Translations under genes and position numbers: made by a program
Notes under the pieces: model-generated
The model's input: the letters and a program-made list of their open reading frames with translations, nothing else
Database searches by the model: none
What the model was told of the DNA's origin: nothing
Origin: Sphingobacterium sp. GVS05A
GTDB lineage: Bacteria > Bacteroidota > Bacteroidia > Sphingobacteriales > Sphingobacteriaceae
Direction: 5' to 3'
DNA length: 64,000 nucleotides
Assembly: GCF_019969845.1 (NCBI RefSeq)
Contig: NZ_JAHXYR010000003.1
Span: forward strand, 124,001-188,000
Part shown: in pieces, positions 8,481 through 18,453 of the stretch
How the letters are laid out: every line of letters begins with the position of its first letter
Position numbering within the stretch: position 1 is the first letter of the stretch

Positions 8481-9455
8481 TTATAGCGAAAGTATCTCAA
8501 TGATACGAAGCAGATCCTCATTAAGTTTGACGTTATGTTTAATAGCGCTTTTGAAAGGAGTGAATCTGATTTCACTACAGATTAGTCCAGCCATTTCACC
8601 TCTACGGCCTGCAACAAGCGCTTCTACTGCGGCAACACCAAGTCTGCTCGCCAGTACACGGTCCATACATGTTGGGCTACCACCACGTTGGATGTGACCC
8701 AAAATAGAAAGTCTTACATCGTAATGCGGGAAATTTTCTTTTATTTTTTCCGAAACAATCATTCCACCCTCTTTGTCCCCTTCAGCAACGATAATAATAC
8801 GCGAAGATTTGTTCTTACGGCTCTTATCCAATCTTTTCATGATTGCATCGTAATCTACCTCAAATTCAGGAACCAATACCGCTTCGGCTCCGGTACTTAT
8901 ACCAGAACGGATGGCGATCAAGCCAGAGTCACGTCCCATAACCTCAATAATAAAAACACGATCATGAGACTCAGCAGTGTCACGGATCTTATCTACTGCC
9001 TGAATAACGGTGTTTATTGCTGTATCATAGCCAATGGTGAAATCAGTTCCGGCCAGATCATTGTCGATTGTTCCCGGTAGACCGATAATTGGAAAGTCAA
9101 ACTCGTCAATGAATTTTGATGCACCTGTAAATGTTCCGTCACCACCGATGACGACCATAGCGTCAATTTCATGGCTACGTAAGTTATCATAAGCTTGTTT
9201 ACGGCCTTCTATGGTCTTGAAAGCCTCACTGCGCGCAGTTTTTAGGATTGTGCCGCCACGTTGTATGATATTGGCTACAGATTTGGCATCCATGGGGAAA
9301 ATTTCTCCATTTACCAAACCATCATAGCCCCTGCGTACACCAAATACCTCAAGATTGTTAAAGATACCCGCTCTCACTACCGCGCGAATACCGGCATTCA
9401 TTCCTGGAGCATCTCCTCCAGATGTCAAAACAGCAATTTTTTTAATGTTACTCAT
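8481..9455 (-). CDS. pfkA: ATP-dependent 6-phosphofructokinase
   Basis: A 324-residue group A phosphofructokinase, the usual bacterial PfkA length. It phosphorylates fructose 6-phosphate to fructose 1,6-bisphosphate in glycolysis. The nucleotide loop is GGDAPGMNAG (13-22). GGDGT at 104-108 and PGTIDND at 127-133 carry glycines at the two positions (107 and 128) that separate ATP-dependent from pyrophosphate-dependent enzymes, and Asp131 is the catalytic base. MGRDSG and the late HIQRGGSPT motif are also present. The gene is monocistronic with a full promoter whose -7 box ends 7 nt before the ATG. Confidence 0.97.
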   Translation of the reverse strand: MSNIKKIAVLTSGGDAPGMNAGIRAVVRAGIFNNLEVFGVRRGYDGLVNGEIFPMDAKSVANIIQRGGTILKTARSEAFKTIEGRKQAYDNLRSHEIDAMVVIGGDGTFTGASKFIDEFDFPIIGLPGTIDNDLAGTDFTIGYDTAINTVIQAVDKIRDTAESHDRVFIIEVMGRDSGLIAIRSGISTGAEAVLVPEFEVDYDAIMKRLDKSRKNKSSRIIIVAEGDKEGGMIVSEKIKENFPHYDVRLSILGHIQRGGSPTCMDRVLASRLGVAAVEALVAGRRGEMAGLICSEIRFTPFKSAIKHNVKLNEDLLRIIEILSL

Positions 9456-9462
9456 ACGTACT

Positions 9463-9493
9463 CAAACTTAGCTATTTTTGTGTTTATATACAA
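9463..9493 (-). promoter_or_regulatory. pfkA promoter (TTG-N20-TAAGTTTG)
   Basis: On the minus strand TTG at 9493-9491, a 20-nt spacer, then TAAGTTTG at 9470-9463. Only AGTACGT separates the box from the ATG, so transcription should start at or within a base or two of the start codon. Confidence 0.75.
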
Positions 9494-9651
9494 TTATATT
9501 TCTGTTATAAAAAGTTCTGAATCGCTTAAAAGTGCTTAAATAATTGCCTTCTGCTGTGCAATTAATCTAAGCGAGTAGCAAACTTCATGTAAACTTTACA
9601 ATAGCCTTTTACATGTTAAATGAGCTATTCCCAGTTGTTATATCAGCAGGC

Positions 9652-11358
9652 TTATTTTTTAGCTTTAAAAGCGTCAATTCCGCTTTGTAAAAAAGCCTTG
9701 TATTGTTCAATATTTCTATTTGCACCAGATTGAGGTACTAATACTTTACCTGAGGCATCCACGATCACATATAAAGGTTGTGAATTGCTATTGAACGTCG
9801 ATGCCTGAAAATCACTGTTTTTATTACCGATTGTTTTAATTTTCTTGCCACTATATTTGGAAACAAATTGTTCGTTTGCCGGTAATTCTGTTTTATCATC
9901 AACAAATAGTTCGGCCATAACAAATTCTTCTTTTAATAGTTTGGCAACAGCGGGATCCGTCCATACATTTGCCTCCATCTCTCGGCAATTGACACAGTTC
10001 CATCCTGTAAAATCTATTAATACAGGTTTGTTCAGCTCTTTTGCAGTTTCCAAAGCTTGATCATAATCGTAGTATGGATCAAACCCTTTTGGGGTGCCAC
10101 GCTCATGGAAGATTTCAGCATATTTTTTTACTTTACCATCACTGTGAGCAGGTGCGCTTGCTACTCCAGCCGAAAGGTCAAAGTCCTGTGTCGCAGAAGG
10201 GGGTAAGAAAGCGGAGATGGATTTCAATGGTGCGCCCCATAGACCAGGGACCATATAGACAACAAAAGAGAACACAATGATTGCCAGTAAGGTTCTCGGT
10301 ACAGAAAGGAATTTTAGTTCGCTGTCATGTGAAAACTTGATCTTTCCAATAAGATATAAGCCCATGAGACCGAATATAGCAATCCACAAGGATAGGAATA
10401 CCTCACGATCTAACCAATTCCAGTGATAAGCTAGGTCTACATTGGACAAAAACTTTAAGGCCAAGGCAAGCTCTAAAAATCCAAGAACTACTTTTACCGA
10501 ATTGAGCCATCCTCCCGATTTGGGCAATGACTTTAACATCGAAGGAAACATAGCGAATAGACCAAAAGGAATCGCTAATGCAATAGAAAAACCCAACATA
10601 CCAATGGCTGGGCCTAAGCGCTCGCCTTTTGATGCGGCCTCAACAAGTAAGGTGCCGATGATCGGACCTGTACAGGAAAAGGATACAAGCGAAAGGCTGA
10701 ATGCCATAAAGAAAAGTCCAATAAGGCCCCCTTTATCTGATTTGGCATCCATTTTATTAACAAAAGAACTTGGTAATGTGATTTCGAAAGCGCCAAAGAA
10801 TGATGCCGCAAAAACAACGAGCAATAGAAAAAACAGGAAATTGAATATCCCATTGGTCGATAAGGCGTTAAGCGCATCCGAACCAAAAGCAATTGTAATA
10901 ATCATTCCGAGCGCCACGTATATCACAATAATAAAAAGGCCATACAATAGCGCTTTGCTAATGCCACTTGCGCGCGTACCAGATTGTTTGGTAAAGTAGC
11001 TGACTGTAAGTGGTAACATTGGGAATATACATGGCATCAAGAGTGCGGCAAAACCGCCAATTAATCCAGCGATAAAAATACTCCAAAGGGATTTTTTCCC
11101 AGTTTCGGAATTGCCGGCGGGAATATTTGTTGCTGCCTTATCCAATTTGCTGCTATCTTGACTCAGGGTTGTATCCGGAGCGTCTGAAAAAGCCAAGTCG
11201 TCCGGCACAGCCTCCACAATGGGAGTTGTGTCAGGTGAAGATTCAAATTGAAGCCCTTCTGTACTCGTTAAACTATCTTGTTCGAAGGCAAAAGTCGTCG
11301 TTGTAAGAGAGAGGCTGAAAAAAGCAATTAAAAGTAGAATAAATGTGTTTTTTAACAT
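9652..11358 (-). CDS. DsbD-like thiol:disulfide reductase (CcdA membrane domain + thioredoxin)
   Basis: A 568-residue inner-membrane electron shuttle. A signal peptide and acidic linker (residues 1-85) precede a CcdA/DsbD-beta membrane domain with about eight helices (the first contains GGFAALLMPCIFPMLPLT, and a later one has SFSCTGPIIGT with the second cysteine). A C-terminal thioredoxin-like domain has the active site GWNCVNCREME. It should carry electrons from cytosolic thioredoxin to the periplasm. The N-terminal DsbD-alpha domain is missing here but is encoded separately by the gene just upstream (11445-11894), which ends at its own terminator. Confidence 0.92.
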   Translation of the reverse strand: MLKNTFILLLIAFFSLSLTTTTFAFEQDSLTSTEGLQFESSPDTTPIVEAVPDDLAFSDAPDTTLSQDSSKLDKAATNIPAGNSETGKKSLWSIFIAGLIGGFAALLMPCIFPMLPLTVSYFTKQSGTRASGISKALLYGLFIIVIYVALGMIITIAFGSDALNALSTNGIFNFLFFLLLVVFAASFFGAFEITLPSSFVNKMDAKSDKGGLIGLFFMAFSLSLVSFSCTGPIIGTLLVEAASKGERLGPAIGMLGFSIALAIPFGLFAMFPSMLKSLPKSGGWLNSVKVVLGFLELALALKFLSNVDLAYHWNWLDREVFLSLWIAIFGLMGLYLIGKIKFSHDSELKFLSVPRTLLAIIVFSFVVYMVPGLWGAPLKSISAFLPPSATQDFDLSAGVASAPAHSDGKVKKYAEIFHERGTPKGFDPYYDYDQALETAKELNKPVLIDFTGWNCVNCREMEANVWTDPAVAKLLKEEFVMAELFVDDKTELPANEQFVSKYSGKKIKTIGNKNSDFQASTFNSNSQPLYVIVDASGKVLVPQSGANRNIEQYKAFLQSGIDAFKAKK

Positions 11359-11384
11359 GAGTATCTGTTTCTGATGTCAGCTTC

Positions 11385-11415
11385 AAAAATAAAAAAAGGC
11401 GATGAGAATCGCCTT
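11385..11415 (-). terminator. Terminator of the DsbD-alpha-like gene
   Basis: Read on the minus strand, AAGGCGAT/ATCGCCTT with a 3-nt loop is followed by a long T run. It separates the alpha-domain gene from the membrane-reductase gene downstream. The T run also contains TATTTTTG (11391-11384), a possible -7 box for that downstream gene. Confidence 0.75.
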
Positions 11416-11444
11416 ATTATTTTATCCGTGTATGATCATTTTTA

Positions 11445-11894
11445 CTATTTGATTGTCACAGCAAAAGCATATTCGTCAGGAGGCAGACATTGTGATGCAT
11501 CACAAGCTTGCCATTCAACGGTACCTTTTACTGTTGCTGTACCTTTATTCAACTTTACTTTTTGTTGAAAGATCACTTCATTTGTAAAGTAACCAACGTC
11601 CATTTTGAACACCTCTTCGTGTTTTACTTTTGGTTTTGGCTCCGCAGTTTTACCGACTAATGCGTAGTCAGCGGCTTTTGCAAAATTGAAAGAAGTCGGA
11701 ATAGGCCCACCATCTTTTACATTTTGAGAATAAATGTGCCAACCGTTTTGGATTGTTCCTTTGACATAGACAACAGCTTCGTTTTTATTCAGTTTCTTAC
11801 TGGCTACAGTCCATTTTACAGGTTTGTGAATTTGAGCGAAGGCTCCAGTAACTGCGAAAATTACTGCAGTTATTAACAATACTAATTTTTTCAT
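11445..11894 (-). CDS. Secreted DsbD N-terminal (alpha) domain-like protein
   Basis: 149 residues: a signal peptide (cleavage after GAFAQ) and one immunoglobulin-like domain of the DsbD-alpha/DsbC-partner type. The C-terminus has WQACDASQCLPPDEYAF, with a cysteine pair in the position of the DsbD-alpha redox pair before a CxPP-like turn. It is probably the terminal periplasmic thiol carrier fed by the membrane reductase encoded next to it. A terminator lies between the two genes, so they seem to be separately transcribed. Confidence 0.85.
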   Translation of the reverse strand: MKKLVLLITAVIFAVTGAFAQIHKPVKWTVASKKLNKNEAVVYVKGTIQNGWHIYSQNVKDGGPIPTSFNFAKAADYALVGKTAEPKPKVKHEEVFKMDVGYFTNEVIFQQKVKLNKGTATVKGTVEWQACDASQCLPPDEYAFAVTIK

Positions 11895-12017
11895 TTTCCT
11901 AAATAATTATTGCAGTTCGTTATACACCTTTGATAACTAAAGTTGATAAAGGTTTAATTTATCCACTTTACAAATTTAGCATATTCTAAAATGGTTTATC
12001 TGTATTTAGTGTAAAGA

Positions 12018-12788
12018 TTAGGATATAAGGTGGCGTATCTCTTTGATGTTAAACTTCTGCAATTTGTTGTCAATAAGCACTTGTAGTTGACCATCAATTC
12101 CCACTGCCTTAATGACCCCAGTTTTTTTTTCGCCTGCAACTAAAAAAGGGCGTTCCTGGTCTCTCCAAAATAGTGACTCATTATAGCGGTCCAATATAGG
12201 CTGCCAGGATTGGGTGAAGAGGTTGTTGTATTCCTGCTGTATGCTTTCAAAAAGTTCGACGGCCAGGTCCTTTATGACATAATCGGCTTTTTTTGTAAGA
12301 ACAGCTAGCGAAGTAATTGTTGTCGCTGTGTCAAAATTGACTTGATTAATATTAATGCCGATTCCAACAATAGACGCTTCAATTTTATTTCCCTTTAATT
12401 TATTTTCAATAAGGATGCCTACTATTTTTTTGTTGCCAACATAAATGTCATTGGGCCATTTTACGGTCACAGCCTGCTCAGTCTTGCGTTTAAGCCAGTT
12501 GACTACAGCGATTGCAACTGTGGCTGAGAGGGCAAATTGTTGCGCTATTGATAAGAAATGCGGTTTTAAAAGAATTGATGTAGTCAGGTTTTTCCCAGGT
12601 TCGCTGACCCAGGTGCTTCCTCGTTGCCCTTTTCCCTGATACTGTTCTCCTGCTAAAATGGCAGTGCCCTCTGCGAGTGGCTTGAAATTTGACAATAATT
12701 CTCTTAAATAATCGTTTGTAGAGGCAACTTTGTCAAGATATATTGTATTTTGACCGATGATAAGTCCCGAAATATTGTTATTTTGCAA
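12018..12788 (-). CDS. birA: Biotin--[acetyl-CoA-carboxylase] ligase
   Basis: A 256-residue monofunctional (class I) biotin protein ligase, without the N-terminal winged helix of E. coli BirA, so not a repressor. The biotinyl-AMP loop GQRGSTWVSEPGKNL (residues ~54-68), VKWPNDIYV, and KIVGILIENK / GIGININ are all present. It attaches biotin to carboxylase carrier proteins. The frame opens with TTG; the sequence MQNNNISGLIIGQNTI matches the usual N-terminus of relatives and no later Met fits, so a TTG start is likely. It is divergent from rsfS with only 47 bp between them. Confidence 0.93.
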   Translation of the reverse strand: MQNNNISGLIIGQNTIYLDKVASTNDYLRELLSNFKPLAEGTAILAGEQYQGKGQRGSTWVSEPGKNLTTSILLKPHFLSIAQQFALSATVAIAVVNWLKRKTEQAVTVKWPNDIYVGNKKIVGILIENKLKGNKIEASIVGIGININQVNFDTATTITSLAVLTKKADYVIKDLAVELFESIQQEYNNLFTQSWQPILDRYNESLFWRDQERPFLVAGEKKTGVIKAVGIDGQLQVLIDNKLQKFNIKEIRHLIS

Positions 12789-12835
12789 ACTGAAAGTATT
12801 AAATAAATATTAAGTCAAAACTATCATATTTTTTA

Positions 12836-13210
12836 ATGAGTAAAAATAAAAGTTCAGAATTGTCGCAACGTCTATCAGAAATTATCGTTCATGGTATGCA
12901 GGAAAAGAAAGCAAACGAGATTGTTCGTTTGGATTTAAGAGATCTTCACAGTTCTGTTTCTGATTATTTTGTGATTTGCCATGCCGACTCCAACATTCAG
13001 GTTAACGCTATTGCCAAGAGTGTAGAGGAGGAAGTCTATAAGGCTTTTGGTCAAGAACCCCAATATAAAGAAGGACAATCAAATGGAGAGTGGTTGATTT
13101 TGGATTTTGTGGATGTGGTTGTACATATCTTTAAGACCGAAAAAAGAGCGCATTATGCAATCGAGGATTTGTGGGGAGATGCACAAGTTCAGCATTTCCA
13201 AAGCGCTTAA
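12836..13210 (+). CDS. rsfS: Ribosomal silencing factor RsfS
   Basis: 124 residues of the Iojap/RsfS family: DLRDLHSSVSDYFVICHADSN and YKEGQSNGEWLILDFVDVVVHIF are the family signature blocks. RsfS binds ribosomal protein uL14 and blocks subunit joining under nutrient limitation. It is followed 48 bp later by ftsH on the same strand, a common neighbourhood in this phylum, and is probably co-transcribed with it. Confidence 0.95.
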   Translation: MSKNKSSELSQRLSEIIVHGMQEKKANEIVRLDLRDLHSSVSDYFVICHADSNIQVNAIAKSVEEEVYKAFGQEPQYKEGQSNGEWLILDFVDVVVHIFKTEKRAHYAIEDLWGDAQVQHFQSA

Positions 13211-13258
13211 TAACAGCCTCAATTCAATAATTTATACAGAAAATATAATTACGATATA

Positions 13259-15343
13259 ATGAAAAAAATCCCAAGTAGTAAGGTAAGCCCAAAACCCCCA
13301 AAATTTAATTTTGTGTGGCTTATGATTGCCATGTTTTTAGGTTTTTTTGCCTTGCAATATGTTTTTGGAGAAAACCCGGCTAAGGAAATTAGCTATAGTG
13401 ATTTTGAAACACGCATGTTAAAAACCGGCGCTGTAGAGCGTTTGGAAGCATATAAGAAAAATGATCTTGTCGAGGTAGAAGTTTATCTAAAAAAGGGCTG
13501 GAAAGATAATCCCAATTTTAAGGACGTAACCAAGAGCAATGATCCAATCCCTAGTCTTGCTGGTCAAGAGGAAACAGGTCCGCAGTATATCTTTAAGGAT
13601 GCCTCAGCAGAGGTTCTGGAGAAAAAATTAACTGCATCGCAGGCTGAACTGGCTCCAGGAACACCTAAAGTGCAATTAAAATATGCCGATCGTTCTAATC
13701 CTTGGGCGAGCTGGTTTGTGACATTTATGTTGCCGTTGTTAGTATTAGCAGCGATCTGGATCTTCTTGATGCGTCGTATGGGCGGTGGTGCTGGTGGTGG
13801 CGGTGGTGCGATATTTAATATCGGCAAATCCAAAGCGCAGTTATTCGATAAAGAATCACAAATCAATATCACCTTTAATGATGTTGCAGGTTTAGAAGAA
13901 GCAAAACAAGAAGTAATGGAAATTGTGGATTTCTTGAAAAATCCACGTAAATATACGAATCTAGGGGGTAAAATTCCAAAAGGAGCATTGTTGGTAGGCC
14001 CTCCGGGAACAGGTAAGACTTTATTGGCAAAAGCTGTTGCTGGTGAAGCACAGGTGCCTTTCTTCTCCCTATCTGGTTCAGACTTCGTAGAGATGTTTGT
14101 CGGTGTGGGTGCTTCACGTGTCCGTGATTTATTCAAACAAGCCAAAGAGAAAGCTCCATGTATTATTTTTATTGATGAGATTGATGCGATCGGTCGTGCC
14201 CGTGGTAAAAATTCTATGATGGGTGGTAACGACGAACGTGAAAATACATTGAACCAGTTATTGGTGGAAATGGATGGTTTCGGTACGGATTCGGGTGTTA
14301 TTATTTTAGCAGCGACAAACCGTATTGATGTATTAGATACAGCATTATTGCGTCCAGGACGTTTCGACCGTCAGATTTCTATTGATAAACCAGATTTAAT
14401 CGGTCGTGAGCATATTTTTAAAGTGCACTTAAAACCATTGAAGTTATCAGCGGAGGTAGATGCCAAAAAATTATCAGCACAGACTCCAGGTTTTGCTGGT
14501 GCAGAGATCGCTAATGTTTGTAATGAAGCGGCGCTAATTGCTGCACGTAAAAACAAACCTGAGATAGATATGCAAGATTTTCAGGATGCTGTGGATCGTG
14601 TGATCGGTGGTCTTGAGAAAAAGAATAAAATCATTTCTCCTGAAGAGAAACGTATCGTTGCTTACCACGAAGCAGGGCATGCTATTGCGGGCTGGTATTT
14701 GGAACATGCAGATCCTTTGGTAAAAGTTTCTATTGTTCCGCGTGGAGTAGCGGCTTTGGGATATGCACAATATCTTCCTCGTGAACAGTTCTTATATACA
14801 ACAGAGCAACTGGTAGACAGCTTGTGTATGACTATGGGTGGACGTGTAGCAGAAGATATTACTTTTGGGCGGATTTCCACAGGTGCTCAAAATGACCTAG
14901 AACGTATCACGCAGCTTTCTTATGCAATGATTGCCATCTATGGTATGAACGATAAGGTAGGAAATGTGTCTTTCCGTGACAGCTCAGAGGCTTCTTTCCA
15001 AAAGCCATACTCTGACAAAACGGCAGAACTGATTGATGCCGAAGTTCGTAATCTGATTACAGATGTCTATGCACGTACAAAACAACTTTTGTTGGACAAA
15101 CGTGAGGGGCTGATTAAAATTGCAGAGAAGCTATTGGAAAAAGAGATCCTTTTCCAATCTGACCTTGAAGAGATATTAGGTAAGCGTCCTTTCGATACCA
15201 AAACAACTTATGATGAGTTTGTCAACGGTGCGGATGGTGGCGGTGTACCACAGACCGATTTGCCATTGGATGTTCACCCTGAGGAGGCAACTTCAAAAGA
15301 TGAACAGCGATTGGATAATCCATCATCGAATAGTTTAAACTAA
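13259..15343 (+). CDS. ftsH: ATP-dependent zinc metalloprotease FtsH
   Basis: A 694-residue membrane AAA protease. TM1 is near residues 19-37, a periplasmic domain follows, and TM2 lies near ~142-170. The Walker A motif GPPGTGKT is near residue 246, Walker [13 protein letters not shown] near 300, then the second region of homology [20 protein letters not shown]. The zinc site HEAGH is near residue 469. FtsH extracts and degrades damaged membrane proteins and short-lived regulators. The C-terminal tail is acidic and low in complexity. A terminator follows, so rsfS-ftsH is likely the unit. Confidence 0.98.
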   Translation: MKKIPSSKVSPKPPKFNFVWLMIAMFLGFFALQYVFGENPAKEISYSDFETRMLKTGAVERLEAYKKNDLVEVEVYLKKGWKDNPNFKDVTKSNDPIPSLAGQEETGPQYIFKDASAEVLEKKLTASQAELAPGTPKVQLKYADRSNPWASWFVTFMLPLLVLAAIWIFLMRRMGGGAGGGGGAIFNIGKSKAQLFDKESQINITFNDVAGLEEAKQEVMEIVDFLKNPRKYTNLGGKIPKGALLVGPPGTGKTLLAKAVAGEAQVPFFSLSGSDFVEMFVGVGASRVRDLFKQAKEKAPCIIFIDEIDAIGRARGKNSMMGGNDERENTLNQLLVEMDGFGTDSGVIILAATNRIDVLDTALLRPGRFDRQISIDKPDLIGREHIFKVHLKPLKLSAEVDAKKLSAQTPGFAGAEIANVCNEAALIAARKNKPEIDMQDFQDAVDRVIGGLEKKNKIISPEEKRIVAYHEAGHAIAGWYLEHADPLVKVSIVPRGVAALGYAQYLPREQFLYTTEQLVDSLCMTMGGRVAEDITFGRISTGAQNDLERITQLSYAMIAIYGMNDKVGNVSFRDSSEASFQKPYSDKTAELIDAEVRNLITDVYARTKQLLLDKREGLIKIAEKLLEKEILFQSDLEEILGKRPFDTKTTYDEFVNGADGGGVPQTDLPLDVHPEEATSKDEQRLDNPSSNSLN

Positions 15344-15352
15344 TTTAGATTT

Positions 15353-15386
15353 TACAGCGCTAGAAAAACTCTAGCGCTGTATTTAT
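15353..15386 (+). terminator. Terminator after ftsH
   Basis: A 12-bp stem TACAGCGCTAGA / TCTAGCGCTGTA with a 5-nt loop is followed by a short T-rich tail, immediately after the ftsH stop. Confidence 0.75.
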
Positions 15387-15400
15387 ATTGCTATTGAGCC

Positions 15401-16048
15401 ATGAACGTAAAGAACGCGACAGCGAAGGAGGTAATGTTAAAACGCATACGTCAGGCATTACTTCAAAAAAACGATAATCCACACCCTAATTTCAAAGAAA
15501 CACCCCTTTACAAAGAAGAGGATGAATTGGTTGATCTTGTTTTTGTTCGTGAATTGACAGCCGCTGGCGGCAAGTTCCTTTATTGCGATGGTGAGATTGG
15601 CCTCATCGAAAATCTGATTACATTAACCGAGGTAAACAATATAAAAAATATCTATGCCTGGGAGCAGGGGATCCAAAATCTGCTGAGTCCCTATGGTTTC
15701 CCTTTTTTCAAAACGGAGAAAGACTTTGAGTCTGCGAATGCGAGTATTACCTCATGTGAAGCGTTGATTGCGCGTAATGGCAGTATTATGGTGAGTAATG
15801 CAAATGCTTCCGGACGTCGCCTAAGTATCTACCCTCCGATTCACATCGTTGTTGCCAAAGCTTCTCAATTGGTGTGGGATGTGAAAGATGCCTTAGCTTA
15901 TATGCAGAAACGTTATGGCCAGGAGATTCCAACAATGATATCAACAATTACAGGCCCTTCACGTACTGCGGATATTGAGAAAAGGCTGGTTTTGGGCGCT
16001 CATGGGCCTAAAGAGTTATATGTTTTACTTTTAGAAGACCGTTTCTAA
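15401..16048 (+). CDS. LUD domain protein (LutC/YkgG family)
   Basis: 215 residues with a LUD (lactate utilisation) fold: a helical N-terminus, CEALIARNGSIMVSNANASGRRLSIYPPIHIVVAKASQLV in the middle (strands around residues 124-162), and the closing ISTITGPSRTADIEKRLVLGAHGPKELYVLLL. In LutABC such proteins take part in oxidising L-lactate to pyruvate, but no lutA or lutB is adjacent and a solitary copy beside ftsH is usual in Bacteroidota, so the role here is uncertain. Two bases separate it from the rhomboid gene, suggesting coupling. Confidence 0.85.
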   Translation: MNVKNATAKEVMLKRIRQALLQKNDNPHPNFKETPLYKEEDELVDLVFVRELTAAGGKFLYCDGEIGLIENLITLTEVNNIKNIYAWEQGIQNLLSPYGFPFFKTEKDFESANASITSCEALIARNGSIMVSNANASGRRLSIYPPIHIVVAKASQLVWDVKDALAYMQKRYGQEIPTMISTITGPSRTADIEKRLVLGAHGPKELYVLLLEDRF

Positions 16049-16050
16049 CA

Positions 16051-16674
16051 ATGCTTACTTTTTATTTACAACAGACTCCTGTAGCAAGTGTTATTTTCTT
16101 TTTTACGCTTGTAACGAGTATCTATACCTTTTCTCATGAGCAGCTTTATGGTAAGTTAATGCTCCATCCGTATAGTATCGCGCGTAAACAGCGCTTGTAT
16201 ACAATATTTACCAGTGGTTTTATCCATAAAGACTGGGGGCACCTGCTGTTTAATATGATCACTTTTTATTATTTTGCATTTGGATTGGAGCAGATGCTAG
16301 CACAGGCAAGTCCTTATGGTCATCTTCTCTTTGCTGTCATTTACTTAGGTAGTTTGGTGCTGAGTGATATTCCAACGATTATCCAACAGAAAAATAATTA
16401 CGGTTATTACAGTCTGGGGGCTTCGGGCGCTATCTGTGCCGTTTTATTTAGTTATATCCTTTTCAACCCGAAGATAACTATCGGTGTAATGATGATTATC
16501 CCGATGCCGGCTTATTTATTTGCCTTTCTATTTTTGGGATATTGTATCTGGGCCTCCCGAAAAGCGCAGGACGGGGTTAATCATGATGCGCATTTTTATG
16601 GCGCATTATCCGGGTTGATCTTGACGATCATTTGCTTCCCATGGGTCATAAAACATTGCTTAGCGCAATTCTAG
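16051..16674 (+). CDS. Rhomboid family intramembrane serine protease
   Basis: 207 residues, six membrane helices. [11 protein letters not shown] (residues ~57-67) is the rhomboid L1/TM2 motif, [11 protein letters not shown] carries the catalytic serine (GxSG form), and [12 protein letters not shown] in the last helix carries the catalytic histidine. The Ser-His dyad is therefore intact. Substrates are unknown. The stop codon overlaps the stop of convergent yifB in a shared CTAG. Confidence 0.93.
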   Translation: MLTFYLQQTPVASVIFFFTLVTSIYTFSHEQLYGKLMLHPYSIARKQRLYTIFTSGFIHKDWGHLLFNMITFYYFAFGLEQMLAQASPYGHLLFAVIYLGSLVLSDIPTIIQQKNNYGYYSLGASGAICAVLFSYILFNPKITIGVMMIIPMPAYLFAFLFLGYCIWASRKAQDGVNHDAHFYGALSGLILTIICFPWVIKHCLAQF

Positions 16675-18215
16675 AACTTTCCACCCCAAGTCTCCCGGTC
16701 TAAATTTCTGTACTGGATCGCTTCAGCGAGATGGTGGTTTTCGATCGTGGGACTATTTTCCATATCTGCGATAGTGCGGGCGACTTTTAATATTCGATCA
16801 TAAGCCCTAGCGGAAAGATTTAGACGATCAATAGCTGTCTTTAGTAGTTTCTTTTGCGGTTCGCCGATCTGACAGATATCTCTGGTTAACTTGGTACTCA
16901 TGTGTGCATTACAATGAACATCTGGGATGGATTCGAATCGTTGTTTTTGGATCAGCCTCGTTTGGATGACACGATTGCGGACCGTCAGACTATTTTCAGA
17001 AGGTTCCGAGGCACTTAGCTCATCGAAGAGTACAGGTGTGACTTCTACATGGAGGTCAATCCGGTCTAATAATGGACCCGATATTTTACTTAAATACCGT
17101 TGAACGGTATTACTACCGCAGATGCATTCTTTTTCGGGGTGATTGAAGTATCCACAAGGACATGGGTTCATTGCGGCGATCAACATAAAGCTGGCAGGAT
17201 AGTCTATGGTTAGTTTTGCTCGCGATATGGTGATACTTCGGGATTCGAGTGGTTGTCGCATGACTTCAAGGACACTACGTTTAAATTCAGGAAGTTCATC
17301 CAGAAATAGTACGCCATGATGTGATAGTGAAATCTCGCCAGGTTGCGGATTGGAGCCTCCACCCACCATGGCTACATCAGAGATGGTATGGTGAGGAGCG
17401 CGAAATGGCCGTATCGTTAGTAAGGCGTCTTTAGCTTTAAGGTTTCCCGAAACAGAGTGAATTTTGGTTGTTTCAAGCGATTCGATCATATTGAGGGGCG
17501 GTAATACCGTTGGTAATCTTTTCGCTAACATGGTCTTCCCCGCGCCAGGGGGACCTATTAGAATAACATTATGCCCTCCAGCAGCGGCTATTTCTAATGC
17601 TCTTTTGATATTTTCCTGTCCCCGAACATCTGCAAAATCAACATCATACTTATTTGTTTCGGTGTGAAAGAGAGATTGGATATCGACTGTGGTTGGAAGG
17701 ATACTTTTTGAGTTATTAAGAAACTGTACCACCTCTGTTAGATTTTCGACGGCAATCACATCGATGCCAGCAACGATGGCGGCCTCCTGTGCATTTTGTT
17801 GCGGAAGTATTATTCCCTTAAATCCGTCATTTAATGCCTGTAAGGCAATGGGTAATACACCTCTGATAGGTTTTATACTACCATCCAGGGATAGTTCTCC
17901 CAAGATCAGATACTGTTCCAATAACTCATTTGTAAGCTGCCCCGAGGAAGCGAGTATACCAATGGCGATCGATAAATCATAACTGGAACCTTCTTTTCTG
18001 ATGTCAGCCGGTGCCAAGTTGACCACAATTTTCTGTCGTGGCATGTGAAGCTGACAGGAAGTAATGGCGCTTTCAATACGTCTGAGGCTTTCTTTGACAG
18101 CATTGTCAGGAAGCCCGACTATATAATAATGTAGTCCAGTAGAAATAACTACCTCAACTGTTATGGTACATGCTTCAATACCATAGACGGCGCTACAATA
18201 GGTTTTGTTCAACAT
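16671..18215 (-). CDS. YifB/ComM family Mg-chelatase-like AAA ATPase
   Basis: A 514-residue protein with three regions: an N-terminal Lon-protease-like fold (residues ~1-165), a Mg-chelatase AAA core with Walker [16 protein letters not shown] (~218-232) and Walker [11 protein letters not shown], and a Mg_chelatase_C helical domain. A four-cysteine zinc-like segment [17 protein letters not shown] sits after the sensor region. ComM, the studied relative, is a helicase promoting branch migration in natural transformation. It is monocistronic and convergent with the rhomboid gene. Confidence 0.93.
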   Translation of the reverse strand: MLNKTYCSAVYGIEACTITVEVVISTGLHYYIVGLPDNAVKESLRRIESAITSCQLHMPRQKIVVNLAPADIRKEGSSYDLSIAIGILASSGQLTNELLEQYLILGELSLDGSIKPIRGVLPIALQALNDGFKGIILPQQNAQEAAIVAGIDVIAVENLTEVVQFLNNSKSILPTTVDIQSLFHTETNKYDVDFADVRGQENIKRALEIAAAGGHNVILIGPPGAGKTMLAKRLPTVLPPLNMIESLETTKIHSVSGNLKAKDALLTIRPFRAPHHTISDVAMVGGGSNPQPGEISLSHHGVLFLDELPEFKRSVLEVMRQPLESRSITISRAKLTIDYPASFMLIAAMNPCPCGYFNHPEKECICGSNTVQRYLSKISGPLLDRIDLHVEVTPVLFDELSASEPSENSLTVRNRVIQTRLIQKQRFESIPDVHCNAHMSTKLTRDICQIGEPQKKLLKTAIDRLNLSARAYDRILKVARTIADMENSPTIENHHLAEAIQYRNLDRETWGGKF

Positions 18216-18453
18216 AAATTTTATAATCGGTTGATTTAAAGATACTAAATATTAAATCATAAATAATAATGCTTTAGTGAATTATTGTGAATCGATAGAG
18301 AATTGTTGAAAAATGACTATATTGTAATTATATAGATTCTAGTAAATAATGGATAATTGCGGTATTTGGCAAACGATTTGCTTTATAAATTGTATTATTA
18401 TCGAAGACTAGATTCATCGTATAATAGAATTAGAACTTTAAAACGAAAAAGAA
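18216..18453. other. AT-rich divergent intergenic region
   Basis: 238 bases between divergent yifB and ytxH genes. It is very AT-rich, with no clear TAnnTTTG box paired to a TTG for either gene, and no gene. Confidence 0.4.

Noticed and set aside
10442..10999. A 185-codon plus-strand frame within the DsbD-like gene
   Set aside because: It lies antisense to clear membrane helices of the reductase; its composition (Pro/Ser/Lys-rich) is what reverse-complemented hydrophobic codons give.
13564..14145. A 193-codon minus-strand frame within ftsH
   Set aside because: It is antisense to the conserved AAA region and has no recognisable content.
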